The notes under the pieces are model-generated. The model was not told the DNA's origin, made no database searches, and saw nothing but the letters and a program-made list of their open reading frames with translations. 64,000 bases of DNA from Lota lota. Lineage: Eukaryota; Chordata; Actinopteri; Gadiformes; Lotidae. The position numbers and the translations under genes were made by a program. This document shows positions 11,290 through 21,600 of this stretch, in pieces. How positions within the stretch are numbered: the first letter of the stretch is position 1; each line of letters opens with the position of its first letter. The stretch lies in the NCBI GenBank assembly GCA_026745465.1, contig JACYXH010000228.1, positions 389,501 to 453,500 on the forward strand, written 5' to 3'.

Positions 11290-11380
11290 CTCAGTCTGCT
11301 AGTACTTAAAAGTGTCAGCGTGTTAACGGCTCAGTCCCTCCCATAAACCGTACTGGACCCACCTCTCATTGGCCGAGCTT
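11290..11380 (-). promoter_or_regulatory. Putative promoter of the mucin-like gene
   Basis: Reading the minus strand, GGCCAATGAGAG (CCAAT box, about 11375-11364) is followed about 55 bases later by the TATA-like TTTTAAG (about 11313-11306). The signal-peptide ATG at 11181 comes roughly 125 bases after that. This spacing fits a class II promoter with the start site near 11280. The call rests on motifs only. Confidence 0.4.
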
Positions 11381-12570
11381 CATGTCAGTTAGTAAGAGCT
11401 GACACACAGCTCCGCCTCCTCGTACCAGCGTAGGCATGTAGTGCATGTAGCTCGATCCCAAGTCATCTCAATACTTATGTATTGTGTCAAATAAAAGTGA
11501 TTAAACAGTTTATAATTTAAAAAATCATGACTAAATTCAAAGAAAATCCCTAATGTGATTTTTTTTTGTGAATTTGTATGTCGAATGTTTTTGGTCAAAT
11601 ACATGGAATGCATCATTGGGAAATAGCATTATGCCTATACTGCCGTCCAAACTGCAATATCACTTATATACCTATAAGGCCAGATAAAACACTTGAAAGC
11701 CCTGTTAAAACCCGGATAGGCTTTGTAGGGCAGATGTAAATAAATGCTAGGTACTGTGCAAAAAAAATCAAAGACCTCATAGTCAGTGTGTTTAAAAATA
11801 AAGAACGAAATGAGTCATTAATTACTTTAAAAAAAAGCAATTGCTTATTTTTCTCTTGTTGGTGAATATTTTTGTTCACATAGCTAGATAGTTATTGAAG
11901 ACATTTTAGTGAAAAACAGGAAAGAAAACTCATGAATGGTTTCGACATGTGATTTCTGAATGTATGTTGACATTAGGATAGTTGGTGTGTGTTTCCTTGA
12001 AGGAAGGGTTCTTGATTTTACGAAAGGGGGAATCAATTGGAAGCACGTATTCAGTAGTCATTCAACCAATAAAAACGGCATTAACACAATTATTCCAGCT
12101 AATTTTAGAAAGCCACCCCTTCTGTAAATAATATAAAGAAATAACACGCCCAAAGCAAACATCCTTGGTAAATATTTCAGGGTCATCGATCAATGTTACA
12201 TTATAATTCCAGTCCAGTCATTGTGAAGTCCATGATTTGAGTTCAATGTTAGGGAGTGGACATGGTAAGGTATTGTAAAATTAGTCATTTCCCTTTTCAA
12301 AGAATGATGTGCCAGCTTCCATGTTTCAGGTTCATCTATTCATTTTTACGATCTCTCTATATATCTTACATACACATGATAGACGTTATGGACGAATGGA
12401 TGGATGGGCGGAGCGTGGGATAAATACTTGCTTTGTGTTTGTATAGCATCGTTGCTATAGAACTCATTTTCTCATTTATTGGTGCTGACTAGCCTCTCCT
12501 GTTACCTCCTTTGTGTACACAGCGCTCACTGCTTACACCAAACTCTGTTTACTGGTAGACATAGGCAAAA

Positions 12571-12639
12571 CACATACATATATATACACACACATACATA
12601 TACACATATATATGCATACACACATATATATACATACAC

Positions 12640-12708
<69 letters not shown>

Positions 12709-12806
12709 TACACACACATACACATATATATATACATACACACACATATATATATATACATACACACACATATATATATATACATACACATACATACATA
12801 CATACA

Positions 12807-12842
<36 letters not shown>

Positions 12843-12856
12843 CATATATATATAGA
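12571..12856. repeat. Compound (TA)n/(CATA)n/(CA)n microsatellite
   Basis: About 285 bases of alternating pyrimidine-purine repeats with several block changes. All reading frames through it are artefacts of the repeat. Confidence 0.95.
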
Positions 12857-12987
12857 GAGAGAGTGGTGGTTTTGTTCTTGAAGTGTCCATTGTTTTACTA
12901 AGGAGAGGAGATAATTTGGAATTATGTCTTCATTAGTCATTCAACCAATCAGAACTGTACAAACACAGAGAGAGAGCGAGAGCGAGA

Positions 12988-13345
12988 GAACTGATTCAGA
13001 AGGCCAGCTCTGTCCTGGGATGCCCCCTCGACCCAACGGAGGTGGTGGGAAAAAGGAGAATTATGGGGAAGCTATCAACCCTGATGGAGAACATGTCCCA
13101 CCCCATTCAAGACCCTCTGACAGCCCTGGGCAGCTCCTTCAGTAACGGGCTGCTCCCCCCTCACACACACGGTGTGTGAGGGGGAGATAGGGCAGGTCCT
13201 TCCTGCTTGCTGCGGTCAGTCTTTACAACAAACACTGCTCCCAATAGAGCGCACACGCACCAACACGGACTAATTCACTCATGTGCAACATCAAGATGTA
13301 CTATTCTGTGCAATATAAATATTGCCCATTTGCAACACTGTGAAC
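12988..13345 (+). mobile_element. 5'-truncated non-LTR retrotransposon (LINE) 3' end
   Basis: The plus strand translates to LIQKASSVLGCPLDPTEVVG, then KRRIMGKLSTLMENMSHP and LTALGSSFSNGLL. After an interruption, in another frame, comes RSFLLAAVSLYNKHCSQ and a stop. This is the C-terminal end of an ORF2-like protein found very commonly in fish genomes (family consensus near SFSDRLLHPKCVKER and RSFLPAAVRLYNQHCSQ). The AT-rich 3' UTR contains TGTGCAA motifs. The copy carries an in-frame stop and a frameshift near 13165-13200, so it is dead. The exact LINE clade is not determined. Confidence 0.7.
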
Positions 13346-14787
13346 TCAACCGTTGAGTCCGTATACTTACTTGTCTTATCTTGATTTCATTATTATATCT
13401 GGCATTTCTACTGATGCTTTGTGCTGTTGCGCAGCCGTAACACTGCAAATGTCCCCGCAGTGGGATTCATTAATTCACATTAAAAATGTTTTTACTTGGG
13501 TTAATAAAAGAAATATTTCCCAAAATAGGAGTGGGTTACTTAGTCATAGTTAGGATTATTTAAATTGCAGCCTTAAGAGGAAACTTTGGCCCTTTGTTAT
13601 GACGCTATCTGTTGCACAATGACGCCACGCCTAAAGAAAACACTAAATACCAATATAATTCAAATACGTAGCTAAGCAAACAATAGGCTAAATGTGTCAG
13701 CATATTGCAGCTATATCACAGGCATGAAGCGAGTGGAACTCATTTATATATTAATTTCTTACAAGGCTCTGCATCATTGAATATGGTCATTAGTCAGAAA
13801 TCGTAAGAAATGCTAAGCATGATATATCATCAGTGTAGCATTACATGATATACAGTGCGGTGTCCTTTACTGCCATTACTAGGAAATTGGCAAGTGCATT
13901 TCATTGAACATGGTTTCGCTTCAAGATCACAAGCTATTAATTAAAAAAATAGGGCCACTTGTGGCAAGATGAAAGTGTCAACACATATTTGCCTCATTGT
14001 TGAGTCCATTCTATGTACGGGACACAAGAGTCCAACATCATGTTTACATAGTGTTGATAATAATCCACGCCACCAAAGATTGTCACTGTCTTGCAAACAA
14101 TTGCATCCAACCTTCCCTTAATGCATTACGCAACTAACCTTACCATTGTACAAACAACGAGAAGAAACGCTTTTGATAAAAGTATTTTTATTTTTTTTTC
14201 CCTAATCAATTTGAATTTCATTGGACAAATACAGCCATGTGAAGCGTTTCACAGCGGCCTGAAAGAACATGGAAGAGGATGATAATATTTGCTACAAAAT
14301 TGTGGTAAGAGGGAAGACAATGGAGGAAAATATCTATTATTTATAATGGGGGGTGGGGCATAAAAAAGGTGTCTTTTACATTTGTCAAAAAGAAGACCAA
14401 GAAAATCAACAACCCTACAGCATGGCAACTAAAACGGGCAGATCGGATAGGCCCAGATACACGAGGGGACTGAAGCTCCAGCCGCAGACTCAACACCGCA
14501 GCCTTTTAAGACATCCACAGAAACCGTTCAGAATGACAAGCCCCTGGCCGGACAACATACAAGTCATTTACACAAAAGTTTCAAGTAGTCCGTCCGTACA
14601 AAAAGCTGAACCTGAAAACAAAAGAAATGTAAGCCGACGTGGCCTTTAGCACGGCGTGCTACAGAACTGCCCTATCCGTTTGACCCGTCTGTCGTCCCTG
14701 GGTTACAGTGAGATATGAGGTATATGGTTTGGAAAACAATTATTTACTGCTCAAATCAAGCCGTCGGCGCACGGCGGCCAATCACAG

Positions 14788-14828
14788 CCCCCCCCCCCCC
14801 CCCCCCCCCACCCCCCCACCCCCCCACC
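14788..14828. repeat. Poly-C rich tract
   Basis: Twenty-two C followed by C7 blocks separated by single A residues. Confidence 0.9.
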
Positions 14829-15466
14829 TCCACCTCTGACAGCATCACAGTCTGTATTCAGCCATGGTTGGGGATCGCTTGAAGTCAATGTGACACGAGT
14901 GGCACATAGAAAGGATATGGAAACGATATCATCTAGAGTATGCCCTAGAGAAACGACACATTTCCGGCTTCTTTTTTTTTGTAAGGCGTTGAAAAGTTTC
15001 AAGGTTTAGTTATTGGATTTACAATTCAAAAGAGAAAGAAATGCACATATATGTTGGCATTTAAAGGACTTCTCACACTTTATACGTGATTTGATACGGT
15101 TCCGCACTGACAGATTGGGCGTCGACTGTCGGCACTAATTGGGTGATGGCCGCATCACGTGGGTTACAATAAGTACAATCAGGTACATCGCTATTTCTTT
15201 CATACATGGCTACTACGAGTAAAAAGGAGAAGAAATAGTCTATCAATTATCATAAAACGCAATTATAAAGCAAAAAATGCTAAACTGGGTAACAATTTTA
15301 ACTAAAACTATGGGCTGTTAATAACAATTACAATATCCCATTCAATTGGTGATAAGCCCTCCCCCCCTCCCACCTCCCAACTTGTTCCCCTCCCCGAGTA
15401 TAATAGACAATGTTAACACCCCTCCCACCCCAACCCTGAATAAAACAAAAAAACATGCCATCTAAC

Positions 15467-15823
15467 TAGAGCCCGACCGATATATCGGCCGATATTGGCC
15501 TATCACAGATATATCGTTATCGGTGTATATGTTTGCCGATATGAAATGGTGTTGATTTATGAATGTAATCACCTCTTTATAAATCTTGTACTATGGTGGT
15601 TGAACCTCTAAATTCTCACGTCAACACGAACAGTTTTACATCCTGTTCTGCATGAAGGTTAGTAGCTCCTCCCCATACAGGTAATTGGTTCCTTTAGCTC
15701 ATGGTTCTAATGCAATGTTGCTGTGGCCTGAAGCATTGCTGGATACCGTATCTCGAATAAAGGCCGATATATCAATATTTGAGCCAATATCGGCCCCTAA
15801 AATCCAGTATCGGTCGGGCTCTA
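15467..15823. mobile_element. Non-autonomous hAT-like MITE, 357 bases
   Basis: The ends are perfect 16-base inverted repeats (TAGAGCCCGACCGATA). A second inverted pair, GGCCGATATTGGC, lies a little further in on each side. The flanks CATCTAAC (15459-15466) and CATCCAAC (15824-15831) match at 7 of 8 bases, an 8-base target duplication as expected for hAT elements. There is no open frame for a transposase. Confidence 0.82.
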
Positions 15824-16199
15824 CATCCAACCATAGGCTACTCCCAACGCAGACCCTCCCCGCCCCAAACCTGACCAGGCATCTCTGTGAAAGCCAGTCC
15901 ATGGTAGACGTCTGAGCTCTTCTGATATGACAGGCAAGTTTACTCAATGCAATAAACGGCTCAAAGTGCTGATTGGATTATTTCTTCTAGAGAGATTTGA
16001 GGAGGAAGAAAAGCGGCGGGAGGGTGAACCGTTCTCTTTTGCTGCGCAACAGTGAACCCTAGTGGCATGGAAAGTCGCTGCCTTGGAACAAAACGACTAC
16101 CACACACGCAAGTGGCCGTCCTCCTCTCTTCCTCTAATTCACCTGGCACTTGCCCAGAATGATTAAATCTGTATTTTTACATCATATATTTTTTATAAA

Positions 16200-16266
16200 T
16201 ATATGTGTATATGCATACATGTATATACACATATATACATACATACATATATGTATACATATATTC
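16200..16266. repeat. (TA)n/(CATA)n microsatellite
   Basis: Degenerate alternating TA/CATA tract. Confidence 0.85.
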
Positions 16267-16774
16267 TATATATGGCCCTTGTGGAAGAGAACATGAGTTT
16301 CACATTGACAAGACAGTACCATAATCTCTATTTAGCCAAGTGGAAAGTGTTCTCAGTGTATGCGAGCTGGCAGAAGTCTGTTATTGTTGAACACATTCAA
16401 AATAAGGAAAGAAACATACACTGTATAAAACAAATCATCTCTGAAGTTCTGAACGCACGCTTCGGTATGGCTGGGCGCCTTGCCGGACCAAACTCATTCA
16501 TTGCCCACATTATTTCCTGAGTAATACTTTAAAACCGTGTAACAGACAATAACTTTGTTTCGTTTTTGCTTTTTCAGTTCTAGGCTAATCCCTGCCATCG
16601 TTAATATTTCCCCTTCCTTTAAAATTTTACACTTGCGAAGTTGATTGCTCAAATACGTGTTTCATTGCTATTATTTGCTTGTTTTTTTTTTATATATAAA
16701 GAGTACTTTAATCATAAATGGACTAAATTATAATGGAGTGAATCCATTTTCAACTAAATGAAGTGAATAATAGA

Positions 16775-16780
16775 TTTATT
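16775..16780 (-). terminator. znf281: Candidate poly(A) signal of znf281
   Basis: TTTATT on the plus strand reads AATAAA on the minus strand, 267 bases after the znf281 stop. Vertebrate ZNF281 messages usually have longer 3' UTRs, so the AATAAA at 14192-14187 is an alternative. Confidence 0.35.
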
Positions 16781-17046
16781 TTCACATGCAAAAATATGAA
16801 TCCTACTATGATAATGACAATGACATTGCATTTGTAAGAGGCCTTGCAGGCATTCTGGGGAGAGGTGCGTTCGTGGCAGTACAAAACATAGTGTCTGAAT
16901 AATTAAAAATACAATAATAATTAGAATAATAAAATAATAACATAGATGCACGAAAAATAAGAAAAATGAACATCCTTTTTTTCCCCTCTCGCTCTCCCTC
17001 AAACAAACCAAATATTGTTCTAAAACAAACAAAAAGCCCCCCACTC

Positions 17047-18681
17047 TCATCTGTAGCTTTGGCTTGTTGGTGTTTTGGAAGCTGTACTTACTGGCTCATT
17101 GACATCGCTTAACAAACTGCTATACCCTGAGAATTCAGACACGGGGGTCCGTATTCTGTGGTCCACCTCGGCGCCCGAGTCCCCGCCGTACGCCAGCCCG
17201 CAGCCGTCCGCCTTGTACTGGGCGCCGAAGGCCTGGGCGAAGTTCTCCATGTGGTACGAGGACTTGGCCTCCAGGGCCTCCAGGTCCTGGGACGCAGAGA
17301 GCCGGTAGGCGGCGCTCTTGGCCGCCCGCGCCTCCTTCTGGCTGCTGAGGTCCGAGGGGCTGATCTGGTAGGAGGAAGGAGGCGAGGAGGACGAGGAGGA
17401 GCCGGCGGTGGCGGCGTGCTGCTTGTCCGTCTGCTCGGTGAGCTCCTGAGAGGGGGTGAGCTGCTGGTGGGCCGAGGGCTCCAGGCCGCTCAGCTGGAAG
17501 CCGTGCTGCGGAGACGAGCCCGCCAGCATCGCAAAGTGAGACTTTGGCACGGAGGAGGAGGAGGTGGAGGAGGGCGAGGAGGAGGCGGGCATCGAGGGAG
17601 AGCCCGCAGACTGGCCGAAGCCGCACTCCAGGGGGGACGTAGTGTATATGTTCTTGTCGGCGTAGAGGGGGTTCCCCGGGATGAAGGAAGAGAACGGGCC
17701 GGGGCTGTGGTGGAAGCCGGCGTAGTGGCTGGTGCGCTCCAGTGCCTGCAGCAGGAAGCGCGAGTACTCGTGCATGAGCACCGCCTTCTCCCCGGTGGGA
17801 CTCGGGGCGTCGTGCGCGCCGTGGGAGGGGTCCGCCCCGTCGGCGGCGACGGGGTGCAGCCCCGCGTGGTGGTCGCCCAGGTCAAAGTGCAGGTCGTGGG
17901 GCGAGCCATCGGGCTTCTGGGTGTAGTGGTCCAGCAGGCTCTGCAGAACCTCGTCCGGGATCCCGGACCTGTCCAGCTTGTCCAGCCCCATGTGTGAGGC
18001 GTCCAACAGGGCCAGGGGCGCCTCGCCGTCCATCGCCCCGGAAACCAAGCCCTGGATGACCGACGGCTGGGGCGCCAGGTGGCCCGCACCGATGTCGTAC
18101 TCGTTGCCCGTTCCCCCGGGCGGCTGCGGCGCATTGTTTCCTGCGTTCAGGTAGCGCCTCTTCTTCAGGAACTGCATGGCGTCGTCGTAGGTGCTGCTGT
18201 TGGCGCACGTCTTGGCGCCGTTGCCCTGCATCATGGGGAAGCCCTCCATGCTGGCACTGGGCTCCAGGTGGGCCTGCTTGTTCTGGTCCAGAGCCTTACG
18301 GTTGGCCTTCTTCAGGGCCATCTTCGGAGCCCCGCCCAGGTGGTCCTGGGGGTTCTGGTGCGAGGCGCTGGGGCCCGGCTCCCTGCAGGAAGACCCGTCG
18401 TGATGATCCACTGGGTACTGCTGGACGCCGTAGCCGGCGTGCGCCTGGGCCGACCCCAGCGCCAACCCCGCCCCCTTCTTCCTCTTGCGCTCCCCGCCCT
18501 CGCCGTTGTTGTTGTTTTTAGATCGCCCCTTCTTCCGGCCGGCCGGCGCGGCGTTCCCCTGAGAGACCCCGTAGGCCTGGTCCCCATGGCCGCAGCCCAG
18601 GTCCAGCAGGTCTGAGTCCCTCCTCATCCCTTCCCCGCAGGTGCGCTTGTGCTTCAGCAAACGGTCCGTCCGTGAAAAATA
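17047..18681 (-). CDS. znf281: znf281 last coding exon
   Basis: After acceptor TTTCAG (18687-18682) the exon opens with [17 protein letters not shown], completing the C2HC finger 4, and runs 544 residues to a TGA at 17049-17047. It is GC-rich, with His/Ser/Pro/Gly-rich stretches. It carries [91 protein letters not shown] and KTPTSQSYR, all recognisable from ZNF281. Long open frames on the other frames and strand are by-products of its GC content. Confidence 0.95.
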   Translation of the reverse strand, partial: YFSRTDRLLKHKRTCGEGMRRDSDLLDLGCGHGDQAYGVSQGNAAPAGRKKGRSKNNNNGEGGERKRKKGAGLALGSAQAHAGYGVQQYPVDHHDGSSCREPGPSASHQNPQDHLGGAPKMALKKANRKALDQNKQAHLEPSASMEGFPMMQGNGAKTCANSSTYDDAMQFLKKRRYLNAGNNAPQPPGGTGNEYDIGAGHLAPQPSVIQGLVSGAMDGEAPLALLDASHMGLDKLDRSGIPDEVLQSLLDHYTQKPDGSPHDLHFDLGDHHAGLHPVAADGADPSHGAHDAPSPTGEKAVLMHEYSRFLLQALERTSHYAGFHHSPGPFSSFIPGNPLYADKNIYTTSPLECGFGQSAGSPSMPASSSPSSTSSSSVPKSHFAMLAGSSPQHGFQLSGLEPSAHQQLTPSQELTEQTDKQHAATAGSSSSSSPPSSYQISPSDLSSQKEARAAKSAAYRLSASQDLEALEAKSSYHMENFAQAFGAQYKADGCGLAYGGDSGAEVDHRIRTPVSEFSGYSSLLSDVNEPVSTASKTPTSQSYR

Positions 18682-21600
18682 CTGAAAGACAACAGAAACC
18701 ATGCCTTCGGTGAAGCCTACAGGCCAGTTAAAACACATGCAAGTACAACATGTGGACTTGGGCCGTGCTTACGGCTGAAGGACAATAACTTAACCGTTAC
18801 AGATTTAACATGTGGACCGGCTTGGCTCTCGATGGGTGTATGCATTTCAATGTATGTTGTATGTGTGATTGACTATTTTAGCATTTAGCAGGTGCTTTGA
18901 AGGTAGACATGTGTCATTAATGAGTGGGTAGCAGTTAGCAATCTTGCTCAAGAATGACTACAACAAGACTTGGGGTCCAAACTCTGAACCTTTCGGATGG
19001 AAGTCAAACACCCTAACCCCTAGAGACTATCTAGTACGCATGCATATATAGTCCATATTTCTTATGGTGTATACCTGTTGGCAGGTCTCGCATCTGTAAG
19101 GCTTCTCTCCACTGTGAGTCCTCTTGTGCCTCTCCATGTGGTACTTCTGAATAAATCGCATGTTGCACTGGTCACAACTGAATGGCTTCTCTCCTGGACA
19201 TTAGGGGAAATAAAAACACAAGACAATCCGGATCAACGCAGAAACGCCATCCGTAGAACCTAAAAACATCCAACCTGTGCTACATTCAACTGCATCCTCC
19301 CAATAAGGCATCGCATCTAGGTGACAGGATTCCAGTTTTTCACAGGAACACAGGAGAAACATTTCATAGAATTAAACAGAGCAATTCACAGAGCAAATGA
19401 CACTATATTCCCCAAAATTGTTGCAATTCCTCTGGAATTATGCTGAAAGGCTCCAACCTTTGAATTCATTGAAGAACAGGGATATTAACGACACACTGCA
19501 CTGGTCCTCAAACCTGACCCCGCCACACCCTAGAGAACGGAGAGGACTTACCACTGTGGATCTTCTCATGCCGCTGGAGAAGGTACTTCTGAATGAAACT
19601 CATGTTACATTGGCTGCATCTGAATGGCCTTTCACCTGCAATGAGACCACAAGCAGATTGCATGTGCCATCAAAAGCCATTTTGATTAGTTCAAAATGTC
19701 CTTCAAAAAAAGAAAGCAACATGGACAGACAGGTGGAAGTGGGTTTGCACACGTGTGCTGACTAGATTGCGGTCTACACAGCAAAGGGTTTTTCAAATAA
19801 CGTCAGGCCAGTGGAAACGGGGCGAGTCGGCGCCGGTACCGGTGTGGATGAGGACGTGCCGGCGCAGGTGGTAGGAGCTCCTGAAGGACGCGCTGCAGTG
19901 CTCGCAGATGTGGGGCTTGGTCCCCGGCGACAGACTGCAGCCATCTGCGTCCAGCATCATTGATTGCTGAGCAGGGGAACAAACGAGGGAGAATAAAGAG
20001 ATTGGGATGAGGTTACCATCGGACATACTGCATACTCTGTACTGGGCCCAAAAACAATGGTTAACTGCATGAATCAATTCCAATGACCAGGATGGTGCAT
20101 AGCAAATATGTAATTATAGATTTGTCTTACTGCATTTTAATGTACCTTACATTGAAATACATTTACAAAACGGACTATATTCTAAACAGAGAATCCATTT
20201 TTAAAGCACAGAGTTTAACCTAAGTATCTAACAATGACTCCATTGTTAAATACTATTAATGTGCTCATCAAATCCAAGGCCATCATCTAATGGACAAAGC
20301 AATAAGCACATGATGACCAACCTTGGCTTCGCTTCGCCTCTTCTTGGGCTTCCCCTCCTGTCCGTCACCATTTGACCTTCGACCTTTCCTCCCAGTGGCC
20401 TCCTTTCCTAACCGACCGGGCAGCTGTGAGGATGACAAAGGGAGGATCAGAGCAGTGAGCCAGCTGAGCAAAGAAAGTCAGTCTTAGCGTCTTCGGTACA
20501 ACTAGCACACTAGCCCCTTAGCATCTTACAGTTGTCATGTGAGCCAGGACGTTAATAGGGACCGAGCCAAAGAAAAAGTACAATACAAAGGTATTCACTA
20601 GATGGGAAAGCCCCATTTGAATGCTCAGAACTACATACATTTGAGGACATAGTTCTGATAGAATGTGGCTTCAAGTCCATTTATTACATTTTCTGAACTA
20701 AAACAATGTTTGGTTTATCGAGCTTCCATTTTTGTTTACAGAATCATGGACAACAGAGGAGGCTGCCCAGTGTCTTTTTGTGCACGAGAGGCACCAGAAC
20801 ACAGCTGCACTGGGGCATTTGTGCTCCGTGGTCGCCGTTCCTTTTGTTTAGCCTCACTGGAACATAATTACACTTTATTACTGGACCGGACAGCTCCTCT
20901 TGGCCATATGGAACTGGGCTGGGAGTTAATGAATCAAAGCACATGACATAGTCAAGTGGGAAGATTAATCTAGCCAAAACAAACCTGATTTCCGCCATTT
21001 AAGTGGAGAGATGCCAATGGCCATGAAATGTATGCATTAGGATTCCCTGAGTGTGCCGCCATGAGTGTGTTTAGATGAGAAGACCCCTTTTGTCAACTCA
21101 ATACTGTGGGCTCCAATGAGCCATTGGCTGATGCTAAGGGCCACAACTATAAGTCGATTAATCGATCGACAAGAAATGTATTGAATACAATTTTATCCTT
21201 TATCAAGTACAAATAACAAACATTTGCTACTTAATGTGATATTGTATAAGGAATCGTTGAGATTTTCTTCGCAAATGTGCATAAAGCATGTACATTTAAG
21301 ACATCCCTTTGGACTTGTGATGGCATTTGCTATTATTGATGACATTTTATAGACTAAATGATTATTCAATCGTTCGATTAATCCACCATGAAAAAAAATC
21401 CTTAGTTGCATCCCTAGCTTAAACCAAGTCCCACCCTCCTGTTCCTCTTCCACACACAATAACTTTAAGAACACAGCCTTTGTAAGACATAGGTGTGAAG
21501 GTGTGTGCGTGCGTGTCTATGTACACTCTAGAAGAACAAAAGCTGTGCTGCGTGCTCCAACAAGACAGTGATGACGTCACCAACACATTAGCATTCATGC

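Larger units (their letters stand above)
11400..16770. other. Intergenic region and possible long 3' UTR of znf281
   Basis: No exon is supported. It holds a TA/CA microsatellite (12571-12856), a LINE 3' fragment (12988-13345), a C-rich tract (14788-14828), a hAT-like MITE (15467-15823) and a TA tract (16200-16266). A minus-strand AATAAA at 14192-14187 could be a distal poly(A) signal of znf281, whose vertebrate orthologues have long 3' UTRs. Short open frames (for example 14353-14649) have no recognisable similarity. Confidence 0.4.

Noticed and set aside
17158-18615. Plus-strand and alternative-frame open frames over the last znf281 exon
   Set aside because: They are shadows of a GC-rich coding exon whose true frame has strong ZNF281 matches.
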